A DNA stretch of 64,000 bases from Smittia aterrima (lineage: Eukaryota > Arthropoda > Insecta > Diptera > Chironomidae), in the NCBI GenBank assembly GCA_033063855.1, contig CP093831.1, positions 1,798,001 to 1,862,000 on the forward strand. Direction: 5' to 3'. Of this stretch, positions 1-9,997 are shown in pieces (the stretch's first letter is position 1; every line of letters starts with the position of its first letter). The position numbers were made by a program, and so were the translations under genes. The notes beneath the pieces were generated by a model. That model saw only the letters and a program-made list of their open reading frames with translations. It was not told the DNA's origin and did no database searches.

Positions 1-943
1 CTTGTCACTGCGGAATGCTTTTGGCTGGATCCATCGCAGCTTGCTGCATTCTGATATTTTTGCATCCGATCGGATTTTATTTGATATTCGGAAAGATAAT
101 TCTTCACTTCGGCTTTGAGCTGCCTTGGATTGATTGGCGGTCACCGCTTGGCTACACGTTGAACTTTTTCCATGCTGGAGTGATAATTTACATGTTCCTT
201 TTCGCTCTAACCTGCACAGCCTACGTCACCATTTTGTTCATCATTATGTCTTTCGGACATTTCGAGTTGATCAAAATACTTTTTGAAGAACTGAATCAAT
301 TAATTGCCGGAAACAAAAAAGGAGAAAACAAAGAAAAAATAAAGAAAATCATCGCAGAGATCACTGACAACCACAACGATTTACTTGAGTAAGAAAGATT
401 TATTTATTTAGCTAGAAAACTATAATTAATCCTTTCTGCAGATTTTTAAGGTTGTTCGAAGAGACTTTTAAATATTATTACATGTTTCAAATCGGCTGCA
501 CAGTTATTCAAAGTACAGTGACGTTATTTGCAATTTCTGTGGTCAGATTAAGGAATTTTTTTTTTTAAATTTTAATTGCCACATTTCAATTCACAGGCTG
601 AGTTTTATCCTGGATATGCTGTGATGTTCTTGGCCGGATTTCAAATTTTTATTCCTTGTCTCATCGGAACTTTGCTCATGATGAAAGGCGATGATTATCA
701 CAAAACACTTTGCAGTATCAACTGGTATCAGTTATCACCGGCTGACCAGAAATCATTCAAAATGTTGTTGATGTTTTCATCGTTTCCGACTAAGATCACA
801 ATGGTTCTCACAGATTTGAACTTTCAAACATTCACTGAGGTGAGCGAGAAAAAGAAATATTTTGCTTAGAGTTACAAATTGTTTCATTCCAGATTTACAA
901 ATCCATCTACTCATACTTCATGTTGCTGCAAAACTTGAAGTAA
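1..943 (+). CDS. Odorant receptor (7tm_6 family), copy 1, 5' partial
   Basis: This is the 3' part of an insect odorant receptor, a seven-pass membrane ligand-gated channel subunit that works with Orco in olfactory neuron cilia. Four exons are visible: <1-388, 442-541, 597-839 and 893-943 (stop TAA). All introns are 53-55 nt with GT/AG ends, and phases match the two downstream copies exactly. The start codon lies outside the window, and by comparison with copy 2 about 138 residues are missing. The visible part has the late transmembrane segments and the family's C-terminal signature: NWYQLSPADQKSF, then TKITMVLTDLNFQTF and IYKSIYSYFMLLQNLK. The last part of exon 1 (KKGENKEKIKKII, then AEITDNHNDLL) is nearly identical in all three copies. 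No lesion is visible. It leads a head-to-tail array with the next two genes. Family call is firm; ligand is unknown. Confidence 0.88.
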
Positions 944-1503
944 TGCACTAAAGTATGCTTTAATTTGACCCAACTGGCTCACGAATGATTTTGCTTCATC
1001 AAGGAAATTCTCACGATTAGCAATTTTTTATTGTGAGGAGAAAGTGTAACAATTGACCGCGGAATTTTTTTAAATCACAATAATTTATAGTTAGAAAGAA
1101 CCATCACCATTGTCGTTTAAACTGTAAATTAAAATGTTCTGAATGGAATCTTGAACCAACCGCTCGCTCGTTTTCTCTGTTTTTAAAGTAATTAATCAAA
1201 TGAAAAGCAAGAGGCAAAACAGTGCAGCTATTGATTGGTTTTTCATTCGATTCAACCAATCACTAAAAAGCATGAAAGTTCGTGTTGGTTTTTGAAACGA
1301 AAACAAATGTTTAAATTGATTTTTTCCATGGAATCGTTTTTCTCTCCTGTGAACGAATAAAAGAGCTAATCGTTGGCTTCGATGTAGTTTACATCATGTA
1401 AAGCTTTGTTTGCGTTTTGCGTTGTAAGTTCACATTGAAGAGTCAATAAGTTCTCAGAATTTCAAGTTAAAGGACTAACGAGAAAAAGCTCTAAGAAACA
1501 AAA
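944..1503. other. Intergenic spacer between odorant receptors 1 and 2
   Basis: This 560-nt spacer holds the 3' flank of copy 1 and the upstream region of copy 2. I see no gene. The last 70 nt contain a leader block shared with copy 3, listed separately. Confidence 0.7.
1433..1492 (+). promoter_or_regulatory. Leader block shared with odorant receptor 3
   Basis: This 60-nt block ends 11 nt before the ATG of odorant receptor 2. It aligns without gaps to 3454-3513, which ends 9 nt before the ATG of odorant receptor 3. Both begin CATTGAAGAGT, carry AAGTTAAAGGA in the middle and end AAAGCTCT. Further upstream the two spacers do not look alike. It is probably 5' UTR or core promoter kept since the duplication. 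No clear TATA box sits at a fixed distance. Confidence 0.5.
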
Positions 1504-2858
1504 ATGTTTAAATTGAGAGTTCCCACTAAAAGTGATTATTTTAATTCAAGTGAATTATCAACGAAGCAAATGTTTGACAAAATAATTGAGCGAATTAATT
1601 CCGCCGGAAAAGTTCTTGGAGCTGACATTTTCTCAAAAAACTTCACGGTGATTAATTGGATTTTTATCTGGAGTTTTGGAAATGTTCTTGGCCACATCGC
1701 TTTAACATATCACAACGTTCACTACTACGGCGACGATTTGGCTCGATTCTGTTTCCTTATGATTTCGTTTTTATTCGCAATTCAAGGAGTTTCGATGACT
1801 CACGTCTTCGTGATTCACAAAGAGGATATTTTGGATTTGACTCAAAGGCTTGGATCACTCTTGGAGAAATACAACACGAAAAGGATCAATGAGATGTTTG
1901 AGAAGTGGATCATTAGGTTTTGTCACTGCGCGCTAATCTTGTCAGTTATGATCGCTGCAAGCGGCATTTTGATTTACTTATACCCAATCGGATTTTATTT
2001 GATTTTTGGGAAGAAAATTCTTCACTTTGGCTTTGAACTGCCCTGGATTGACTGGCACACATCGTTTGGCTACACGTTGAACTTCGTCTACGGCGGAATA
2101 ATCATTTATCTCTTTCTGTTTGCTGTTTTCTGTACAATTTGTCTCACAATTTTGTTCGTCATCATGTCTTTTGGACATTTTGAGTTGATCAAAATACTTT
2201 TCGAGGAGCTCGATCAATTAATTGCTGGAAATAAAAAAGGAGAAAACTACGAAAAAATAAAGAAAATCATCGCAGAGATCACTGACAACCACAACGATCT
2301 ACTTGAGTGAGAAAAATTTATTTATTTTCTTAAGAAATCATTTTACCTTTCATCAGATTTTTAAGGTTGTTCGAAAGTACGTTCAAATATTATTACTTGG
2401 TTCAAATTGGTTGTACAGTTCTTCAAAGCACGGTGACTTTGTTCGCGATCTCAGTGGTTTGCATTTAAAATTTTTATTTAAAACTCTAGTTGAAACATTT
2501 TTATTTCCAGGCTGAGTTTTATCCTGGATACATCATAATGTTGATAGCTGGATTTCAAATTTTCATTCCTTGTCTAATCGGAACTTTTCTTATGAAAGAA
2601 GGCGACGATTATCACGTAAAAGTTTGCAGTATCAACTGGTATGAGTTGTCTTTGGCTGACCAAAAATCGTTCAAAATGTTGTTGATGTTTTCATCGGCTC
2701 CAACCAAAATCACAATGGTTCTCAAAGATTTGAACTTTCAAACTTTTTCTGAGGTGATCCAATTAAAATAAATTATGATCTTAAAGTTACAAATTGTTTC
2801 ATTTCAGATTTACAAATCCATCTACTCATACTTCATGTTGCTGCAGAACTTGAAGTAA
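1504..2858 (+). CDS. Odorant receptor (7tm_6 family), copy 2, complete
   Basis: This is a complete insect odorant receptor of 398 residues, the usual length for the family. Exons are 1504-2306, 2357-2456, 2511-2753 and 2808-2858; introns are 50-54 nt with GTGAG, GTTTG and GTGAT donors and CAG acceptors, in phases 2, 0 and 0. The frame stays open throughout. Hydrophobic segments lie near residues 49-69, 80-104, 139-163, 190-222, 280-300, 305-328 and 372-395, fitting seven passes. The C-terminus carries the 7tm_6 signature: NWYELSLADQKSF near 343-355, then TKITMVLKDLNFQTF and SYFMLLQNLK at the end. The ATG was chosen because it opens the frame and is matched by copy 3. Known role of the family: odour-gated cation channel with Orco in dendritic cilia. 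The ligand cannot be told. Confidence 0.93.
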
Positions 2859-3522
2859 AACATTGTTTTTAGTCTAGTTACACCAAAGCAGGCTCTTCAT
2901 GCGATAGAATTATTGCTGCATTTTCTTGTTTGATGTTGAATAATTAATCTTTTCGAAGTTCAATGCCAGTTTAAATTGAACAACAATTAGCTTCAATGCA
3001 ATGATATTTGTAGTTGCAAAATCAATCAAATGATTAAAATTAGCTTCAGCCGGTGCTTGAAAAGGGCTTTGCCTTTTAATATCAATTGAAACGATTTGAC
3101 AAAGTTAACTGAAATTCACATTAGAGAATGAACATGATTAATCTTCAGATAATTTTTATTTGAGAACTTTGTTAGTTGTTAACTGGATGATGAATAAATA
3201 AATAGTCGAAACAATTAAAATTTACAAACTTGTTCTACTTTCAACCTTGAACTATTGCATGTTTCTCCTTATTGGCATTTGTTAATTATTTAGTCACTTG
3301 AAAAAAAAAGGAATCAAGCAGACCAGGAACGAGCGATTAAAACGGTTTTTCATAAAATGAAGCAAGAATTCACTTTGCTCGAGCAAATTGCTTCATTATA
3401 AATTTATTGAGCTACTATCGATATTTCTGATTGAGTTATTTCAGAGAAATTTTCATTGAAGAGTTAATAAGTTTGCAGCGTTTGAAGTTAAAGGATCAAT
3501 CAGAGAAAGCTCTACAAGTAAA
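2859..3522. other. Intergenic spacer between odorant receptors 2 and 3
   Basis: This 664-nt AT-rich spacer holds the 3' flank of copy 2 and the promoter side of copy 3. A TATAAAT lies at 3397-3403 but no well-spaced initiator was found. I see no coding sequence. Confidence 0.65.
3454..3513 (+). promoter_or_regulatory. Leader block shared with odorant receptor 2
   Basis: This is the counterpart of 1433-1492, the same length and without gaps, ending 9 nt before the ATG of copy 3. Shared pieces are CATTGAAGAGT, AAGTTAAAGGA and AAAGCTCT. It is probably leader or core promoter sequence. Confidence 0.5.
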
Positions 3523-4879
3523 ATGTTGAAACTCAGAATTCCAACCAAAGTTGACTATTTTAAGTCAAATGCATTTACCAAGCAGCAAATGTTTGACAAA
3601 ATAATTGAGCGAATCAATTTTGCTGCAAAATTTCTTGGATCTAACATTTTCTCGAAGAACTATAAGGCAACTAATTTGCGTTTTATGTGGAGTTTTGTAA
3701 ATGTTTTCGGTCACATCGTTTTGACTTTTCACAATGTTTACTACTACGGCGACGATTTGGCTCGATTCTGTTTTCTGATGATAACATTTTTGGTCGCAGT
3801 TCAAGGAATTTCGATGATTCACGTCTTCGTGATTCACAGAGAGGATATTTTGGATTTGACTCAAAGGCTTGGATCACTGTTGGAGAAATACAACACGCAA
3901 AGAATAAATGAGATGTTTGAGAAATGGATTATTCGGTGTTGTCACTGCGGAGTAGTTTTTTCTGGATTGATCTTCGCTTGCTGTGTTTTGTTTTACTTGT
4001 ATCCAATCGGATTTTACTTCATATTCGGAGAGATAATTCTGCACTTTGGCTTCGAACTACCGGGAATTGACTGGCGTTCACCACTTGGCTACACGTTGAA
4101 CTTCGCTTATTGCGGAGTGTTAATTTATCTCTTTCTGTTTGCTATTATCTGCACTGTTTATCTCACGATTTTGTTCATCGTTATGTCTTTTGCACATTTC
4201 GAATTGATCAAAATACTTTTCGAGGAGCTCGATCAATTAATTGCTGGAAATAAAAAAGGAGAAAATAAAGAAAAAATAAAGAAAATCATCGCAGAGATCA
4301 CTGACAACCACAACGATCTACTTGAGTGAGAATATTATTTTAAATTTACGTAAGGAATCATTTTATCTTTCATCAGATTTTTAAGGTTGTTCGAAGAGAC
4401 GTTCAAGTATTATTACTTGGTTCAAATCGGCTGCACAGTCCTCCAAATACGGTGACTTTGTTCGCGATCTCTGTGGTTTGACTTTAAAATTTTCATTTAA
4501 AACTTCAATTAAAATATTTTTATTTCCAGGCTGAGTTTTATCCTGGTTACATCATAATGTTGATAGCCGGATTTCAAATTTTTATTCCTTGTCTCATCGG
4601 AAATTTTCTGATGAAAGAAGGAGACAATTACCATTTAAATGTGTGCAGCATCAATTGGTATCAGTTGTTGCTGTCTGACCAAAAATCATTCAGTTTGTTG
4701 ATGATGTTCTCATTGTTTCCAACAAAGATCACAATGGTTCTCAAAGATTTGGACTTTCAAACTTTCTCCGAGGTGAGCGGGGCAAATAAATATTGACCTT
4801 AGAGTTATAATTTCTTCCATTCCAGATTTACAAATCAATCTACTCATACTTCATGTTGCTGCAAAGCTTTAAAAATTAA
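3523..4879 (+). pseudogene. Odorant receptor (7tm_6 family), copy 3, with exon-2 frameshift
   Basis: This is the third copy of the odorant receptor array. Predicted exons by homology are 3523-4325, 4377-4475, 4530-4772 and 4826-4879. Exon 1 is fully open (267 codons plus 2 nt) and exons 3 and 4 are open, with the usual signatures TKITMVLKDLDFQTF and IYKSIYSYFMLLQ. Exon 2 is 99 nt where copies 1 and 2 have exactly 100. One base is missing near 4446-4449, inside the region copy 2 reads as CTTCAAAGCACGG. The frame meets TGA at 4453-4455, removing the last three or four membrane passes. I found no alternative splice site that restores both frame and length. All splice sites and the rest of the coding sequence look healthy, so the lesion is recent or a consensus error. 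The C-terminus (QSFKN) differs slightly from its sisters. Confidence 0.8.
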
Positions 4880-5806
4880 ATCAATTCTAATGTTCTACAT
4901 ATTCGCACTTTAATGTGCTTTTAGATTTCGGTTAGGTTATTAATTATTAACTCATGCATCGAACGACCTTCAAAATTCAATGCCATTTTCGTAATTGCAT
5001 AGACCATTAGAATGAAACGATTAAACGAAATTCCTGGTAAACAACTAAAAGCATTTAAAATTTAAATATTTCATATTCAGGATTTCACGTTTAAAAATAA
5101 TTTGCACGAGTTTTAGAAATCAAAGCACTTATCCACTTGAGAGTTAATAATTAATAAAACCTTGTGCTACTTGATAAAAGAATATTTTGTGAAAATATAA
5201 TTTTGATGTCACTATATCCGCACTAACGGTTTTTTAAGATTTTAAATTTTCAAGCGCGAAACTGTTGCATAACTTCCAAGTGCAACGTCAAATAACTTTC
5301 AGGCGCATTTCCTCGCTAACAAAATCAAACTTCTTATTACCTGAACATCAGAGGGTCTCATCTTCATTAGCTTGGTCTTTGATTGATTTCGTTGGTGATT
5401 AGACGATTGTTTTATAAAATGCTTCCTTTAGTCATCAAGGTTTTTTTCTGTGGCGTGAAAATGTTCATTTTACGACCGTTCATCCGGTGAACTATTAAAC
5501 GTCAGGTTTTATAGCTTGTTCGTCGTTTAAAAGCTGATAAGTTAAACACCTTTTGAATTTATCTGGAATCCTTTAAGTGATTCGTTCAATAAATGCATTT
5601 ATTAGAAAGTTCCCAAGCACAAGAATCACAGAAAATTTGCTTTACGAGCTGAGAAAAATCTTTGTTTTCTTACATTGCTTAGAGGAAGAAAGATCAGGAA
5701 GAGAAAGCGACAGAGGAAGCTTAAAAGTTAAGATTTTCAGAATCGTCATTCGGTGGAGTCTTTGCGGCAGTCATCGTCCTTTGTGATTAATAATTTACAA
5801 AATGAT
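4880..5806. other. Intergenic region, odorant receptor 3 to CYP4G-A
   Basis: The two flanking genes converge here (plus-strand receptor, minus-strand P450), so this region holds two 3' ends. An AATAAA for the P450 overlaps its stop codon (plus-strand TTTATT at 5806-5811). The plus-strand open frame at 5577-5786 has no recognisable domain, and I take it as chance. Confidence 0.6.
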
Positions 5807-7596
5807 TTATTGAGCTTTGGCTTTGCGTGGTTCAAGCTTAATTCGGAATCCGTCAGTTCTCTTGAGAATGATGTCAGCTTGAAGCTTGAAATCCTTTTCT
5901 GCGACTGTGCTCTTGATACGGAAGTTTCTAACGATTGTGCTGAGAAGAATTTTCAGTTTAATCATCGCATACTTTCGACCGACGCAGCTACGAGGTCCAG
6001 CACTGAATGGAATGTAACTGTAGTAATGGCGATTGGACGCTCGCTCAGGAAGGAAATTGTCAGGATCGAACTTTTCTGGATTGTGATAAATATCCGGACG
6101 ACGATGAATTCTGAAAGTTCCAATGATGATTGTCGCTCCTGCAGGAACAACCAAATTCTGCGAAACCAGCTGAAGATCTTGATTAATCTTGCGGGCGATG
6201 ATTGGCACAGGTGGATAAAGTCGAAGAGTCTCCATGATAACTCGCTCAAGATATTTCATTTCGATTGTGTCAGCGAAAGTCGCTTCACGATCTGAGTCTC
6301 CGAAAATTGCGAATTGCTCTTGCATAACTTTCTCTTGAACATCGAGATGAACTCCCATCATGCAGAGAGCAAAGCTCGAGCCAGCAGCAGTCGTGTCATG
6401 TCCTTCAAACATAATCGTATCGACCTGCTGCTTGATTTCACTTTTCGAGAGCTGATCTGGATTGTAATGTGAAGTCTCAATCATCAAGTCGAGGAAAGCT
6501 AGTCGTCGCTTCTCTCCAATATCGTTCTCATCAATGTCATCTAAATCGTCACGTAATCCTGTGACCTTATGTGCTTTGGCCTTTGCCACCTTAACTGCTT
6601 GATCAACGTCGTCGTTGTTCTTAATAATTTCTTGAAGTGAAGGAGACGGAAGATTTCCTTCTTGGAAGTTCTTATCGAAAACATCTTTCTTCTCATTCAG
6701 CACCTTCAAAGAGAAAATTGTCATCAAGCGAAAGTAATTGAAGTGAAGACCTAACTTACCCTCTGAGTCATTCCATGAATAATTCCCAACAAATGTTTTT
6801 GACGCTGTCGCATTCCGGTGAGCGTGTAGAAAGGATCAAATCGTGAGAACACTTGCATTTGTCGTTTGTGCAGAATCTCGCACATTTCCATCACAGCCAT
6901 TGCATAACGGAAACCTTCTTCATCCTCACTCGTTCGTTTCGAGCCCATTGCAGTCTCAAGTAAAATATCAACGGTTGCCTCGCTCATGTAATCGTGACAG
7001 TCAAACTCTTTTCCAACTTCCTTCATAAGTCGTCGAACAACATAACGAGAGTTGTCGTTGAAGGTGGGAACGAAACTTTTCAAGACATTCATGTGGAAAG
7101 CTGGAGCGATGAGTTTGCGATGAGTTCGCCATTTCTCGCCTGTGCTGATTAATAATCCATTTCCCAGCCAAGGCTGGAAGAAACGATATTCGTCTGACTT
7201 GTCAATGTGAACGTGACTGCCAAGAATCAATTCAACGTCTCGAGGATCTGAGAGCATGCAAACAAGTTTGTGTCCAATCCATCCTCGAATCACGTGACCG
7301 TAAACGTTCGCAATGTCCATCGCTTTCTCAAAGATTTCTAATTAATAAAACGTTTGATTAGTAAATAATTTAAAGTCTTATCGATGGAGCTTACCATCAT
7401 TCTTCAAGTTCACAAAGTAATGAGCATTTCCGATGATGGGAATGGTCGGTGGTCCCGGAATCATGTCACCAAGTTTTCGTTCTCGTCTGTTCATTTGCCA
7501 GAAGTGAACGATGGCAAGAGCCATAACAACAGTGATGAGCGGCAGAAGCAGCGGCGATGTGAAGGACGTACCTTCGATGATCTGCTCAACTGCCAT
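5807..7596 (-). CDS. CYP4G: Cytochrome P450, CYP4G subfamily, copy A
   Basis: This microsomal P450 has 558 residues in three exons: 7395-7596, 6760-7337 and 5807-6703. Introns are 57 and 56 nt with GTAAG donors; the first is phase 1, the second phase 0. Seen in order: an N-terminal membrane anchor (about 15-33), the IPGPP hinge, the C-helix GEKWRTHRK, a long acidic insertion (about 280-327, containing GLRDDLDDIDEND), the I-helix EGHDTT (360-365), ETLR (418-421), PERA (479-482) and the haem loop FSAGPRSCVG (493-502) with ligand Cys500. The insertion plus EGHDTTAAGSSF and NFLPERASNRHYYS are typical of CYP4G. Known role: in Drosophila Cyp4g1, and CYP4G enzymes of other insects, oxidative decarbonylation of long-chain aldehydes to cuticular hydrocarbons in oenocytes. 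It is a tandem duplicate of the next gene. Confidence 0.95.
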
Positions 7597-8180
7597 GATT
7601 TCTGCAAATTTCTTGCTCGATTACAAATAAATCACTTCGAACTACAACGTCGAGCTGAGTTTTTTCTTTACTTTCTTTTGAACAATAAAAACGAAAAGAA
7701 CAAACTGAATGAAGTTGGACATTTGCCGGCGATTTTATATCAAAGTCTGAAGGAAATGGAATAAATTTGTTGACGTCAAATTCTAATTTCGACCTCTTAC
7801 AATTGACCCAAAAGCATGTACGACAAATGACTTTGTAGCGCAATTCATGGTCAACGCTAATATGGCTGAAGTGCATCAGCGCACGTTCGATTGTTATGAA
7901 TATTTATTGAGAGAAATAGATCGACCTTCGCTAAGGTTTAGTTTTTTAATTTTTCTTTTTGAAAATGATGTCAATGACAAAGCAAATTATTAAATTGCGA
8001 GTGAAGATTCTTTATAAAAAAAATAATTAGCAATCCAGACGACAAAGCAAAAATTAAAATTCGCCAGACAACGTCGTTGATCCTTGACTTCAACAAAAAA
8101 ATCATTCATCGAATTTTACTTTCAAAAATATTTTATTTTTTCTTTTCAAAACATAAATTCCATAAAATTTACCGAAAAAT
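7597..8180 (-). promoter_or_regulatory. CYP4G-A promoter region and intergenic spacer
   Basis: On the minus strand a TATAAAA box lies at 7739-7733, and a TCAGT arthropod initiator follows with its A at 7706, 33 nt downstream. The predicted 5' UTR is about 110 nt. The rest of the spacer is AT-rich and shows nothing else; it also holds the 3' end of CYP4G-B. Confidence 0.6.
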
Positions 8181-9913
8181 TTATTTTCTTGGAGTCAAGA
8201 CAATTCTGAATCCGTCAGCTCGCTTCAAGATGATGTCGGCCATGAGTTTGAAATCTTTTTCACCGCAGCTTGATTTGACTTCGTAGTTTCTGAGGATTGT
8301 GCTGAGAAGAACTTTCAATTTCAACATTGCGAACTTTCGACCGACGCAGCTACGAGGTCCAGCGCTGAATGGAATGTAACTGTAGTAGTGACGATTGGAA
8401 GCTCTTTCTGGAAGGAAATTGTCAGGATCGAAAGTTTCTGGGTTGTCGAAGGTGTCAGGGTCTCGATGGATCTTGAAAGTTCCAATAGCAACGGTCGTTC
8501 CAGCTGGGATCGTGTAATTCTGGGAAACCATCTTAACATCTCTGTTGACTTTTCTGGCGATGAGTGGCACTGGTGGATAAAGTCGAAGAGTCTCCATGAT
8601 AACTCGTTCAAGATATTTCATTTCGATTGTGTCAGCGAAAGTCGCTTCACGATCTGAATCTCCGAAGATTGCTCTTTGCTCTTCCATAACTTTCTCTTGA
8701 ATCTTCGTATGAACTCCTAACATGCAGAGAGTGAAGCTCGAACCAGCGGCAGTCGTGTCATGTCCTTCAAACATAATCGTATCGACTTGATTCTTAATTT
8801 CTTCCTTCGAGAGTTGATCAGGATTGAAATGTGAAGTCTCAATCATCAAATCGAGGAACGCCAAGCGACGTTTCTCTCCAACATCGTTCTCATCAATGTC
8901 ATCCAAATCATCTCTCAATCCTTTTTTCGGTGTTGATACTGTTTCCATATTCAACTTCGAGGAGTCGCTGATAATTTCTGCCATTGAAGGTGATGGAAGA
9001 TTTCCTTCTTTAAGATTCCTATCGAAGACTTCTAACTTTTGGTTGAGAACCTGCGAAAAGTAAAATTTGAATTCCATTTTTATTTGTAACAAATATTTGA
9101 AGAACTTACTCGTCTTGTTAGTCCGTGAATGAGTGCCAACGCTTTGTCTTGAATAGGTTTGAGTGAAGTTAGATTGAAGAGCGTGTCAATTCTGTAAATG
9201 ACTCGATAATGTCTCTGGTGAATGATATCACACATTTTCATCACAGCCATCGCGTAATCAAATCCGCTCTTAGAATTTTGTTTGGTTTGCTTAAAGCCCA
9301 TCGCGGTTTCCAAAAGAATGTCGACAGTTGTCTCGCTCATGTAATCGTGAGCATCAATTTCTTTGCCAACCTTTTCTCTCAATTTCTCCACAACCTTCAA
9401 GCTGTTCTCATTGAATGTACCGACAAAGCTCTTCAGAATGTTCATGTGGAAAGCTGGAGCGATAAGTTTGCGATGCGCTCGCCATTTCTCGCCTGTGCTG
9501 ATCAATAATCCATTTCCAAACCAAGGCTGGAAGAGACGATATTCGTCTGACTTGTCAATGTGCTCCTGACTGTTGAGAATCACTTCAACGTCTCGGGGAT
9601 CCGTGATGAACACAAGAAGTTTCCAACCAGCCCAAACTCGTACAGCTTTACCATATTTCTTGCCAAGACTAATCGCACGTTTCAAAAGATGATGATTGCT
9701 TTTAATTCCAATAACAACGTTTGCATTGCCGAGGAAAGGCCAAGTACCCGGGCCAGGAATTGCATTTCCAAGCTTCGCTTTGTGACTTGTCTCATGATAA
9801 AAATGCAAAAGAGTTAACAACGTGACAGTCAAAAATCCTGAAGACCAAAGCGTTGAATAGCTTGATGTCGAGTCTGATCCGATGATCGAAGTCTCGTTCA
9901 TTGCGCTTTCCAT
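8181..9913 (-). CDS. CYP4G: Cytochrome P450, CYP4G subfamily, copy B
   Basis: This is a second CYP4G enzyme of 557 residues in two exons, 9110-9913 and 8181-9050, split by a 59-nt phase-0 intron at the same place as the last intron of copy A. The first intron of copy A is absent here. Motifs: an N-terminal anchor, IPGPGTWPFLGNA, the C-helix GEKWRAHRK, the CYP4G insertion with GLRDDLDDIDEND, the I-helix EGHDTT (363-368), ETLR (421-424), NFLPERASNRH, and the haem loop FSAGPRSCVG (496-505) with Cys503. The C-terminal half is closely similar to copy A, while the N-terminal 80 residues and the insertion have diverged. The same hydrocarbon-forming role is inferred. Insects often keep two CYP4G genes with different tissue roles, so division of labour is plausible but not shown here. 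It lies 584 nt upstream of copy A on the same strand. Confidence 0.95.
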
Positions 9914-9963
9914 TTTACTTTTGTTTCACGATCACTTCACCACTAGACGACAAATTATTAATT

Positions 9964-9997
9964 AATGATAGCCAAGCTGACAAATGAAGCTTATATA
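9964..9997 (-). promoter_or_regulatory. CYP4G-B core promoter (TATA plus initiator)
   Basis: On the minus strand TATATAAG starts at 9997, and a TCATT initiator has its A at 9966, exactly 31 nt downstream. The implied 5' UTR is about 53 nt. The spacing is ideal for a TATA promoter. Confidence 0.65.

Noticed and set aside
5753..6295. 180-codon plus-strand open frame opposite CYP4G-A
   Set aside because: It lies antisense to the conserved P450 exon, has no domain, and similar shadows occur opposite CYP4G-B.
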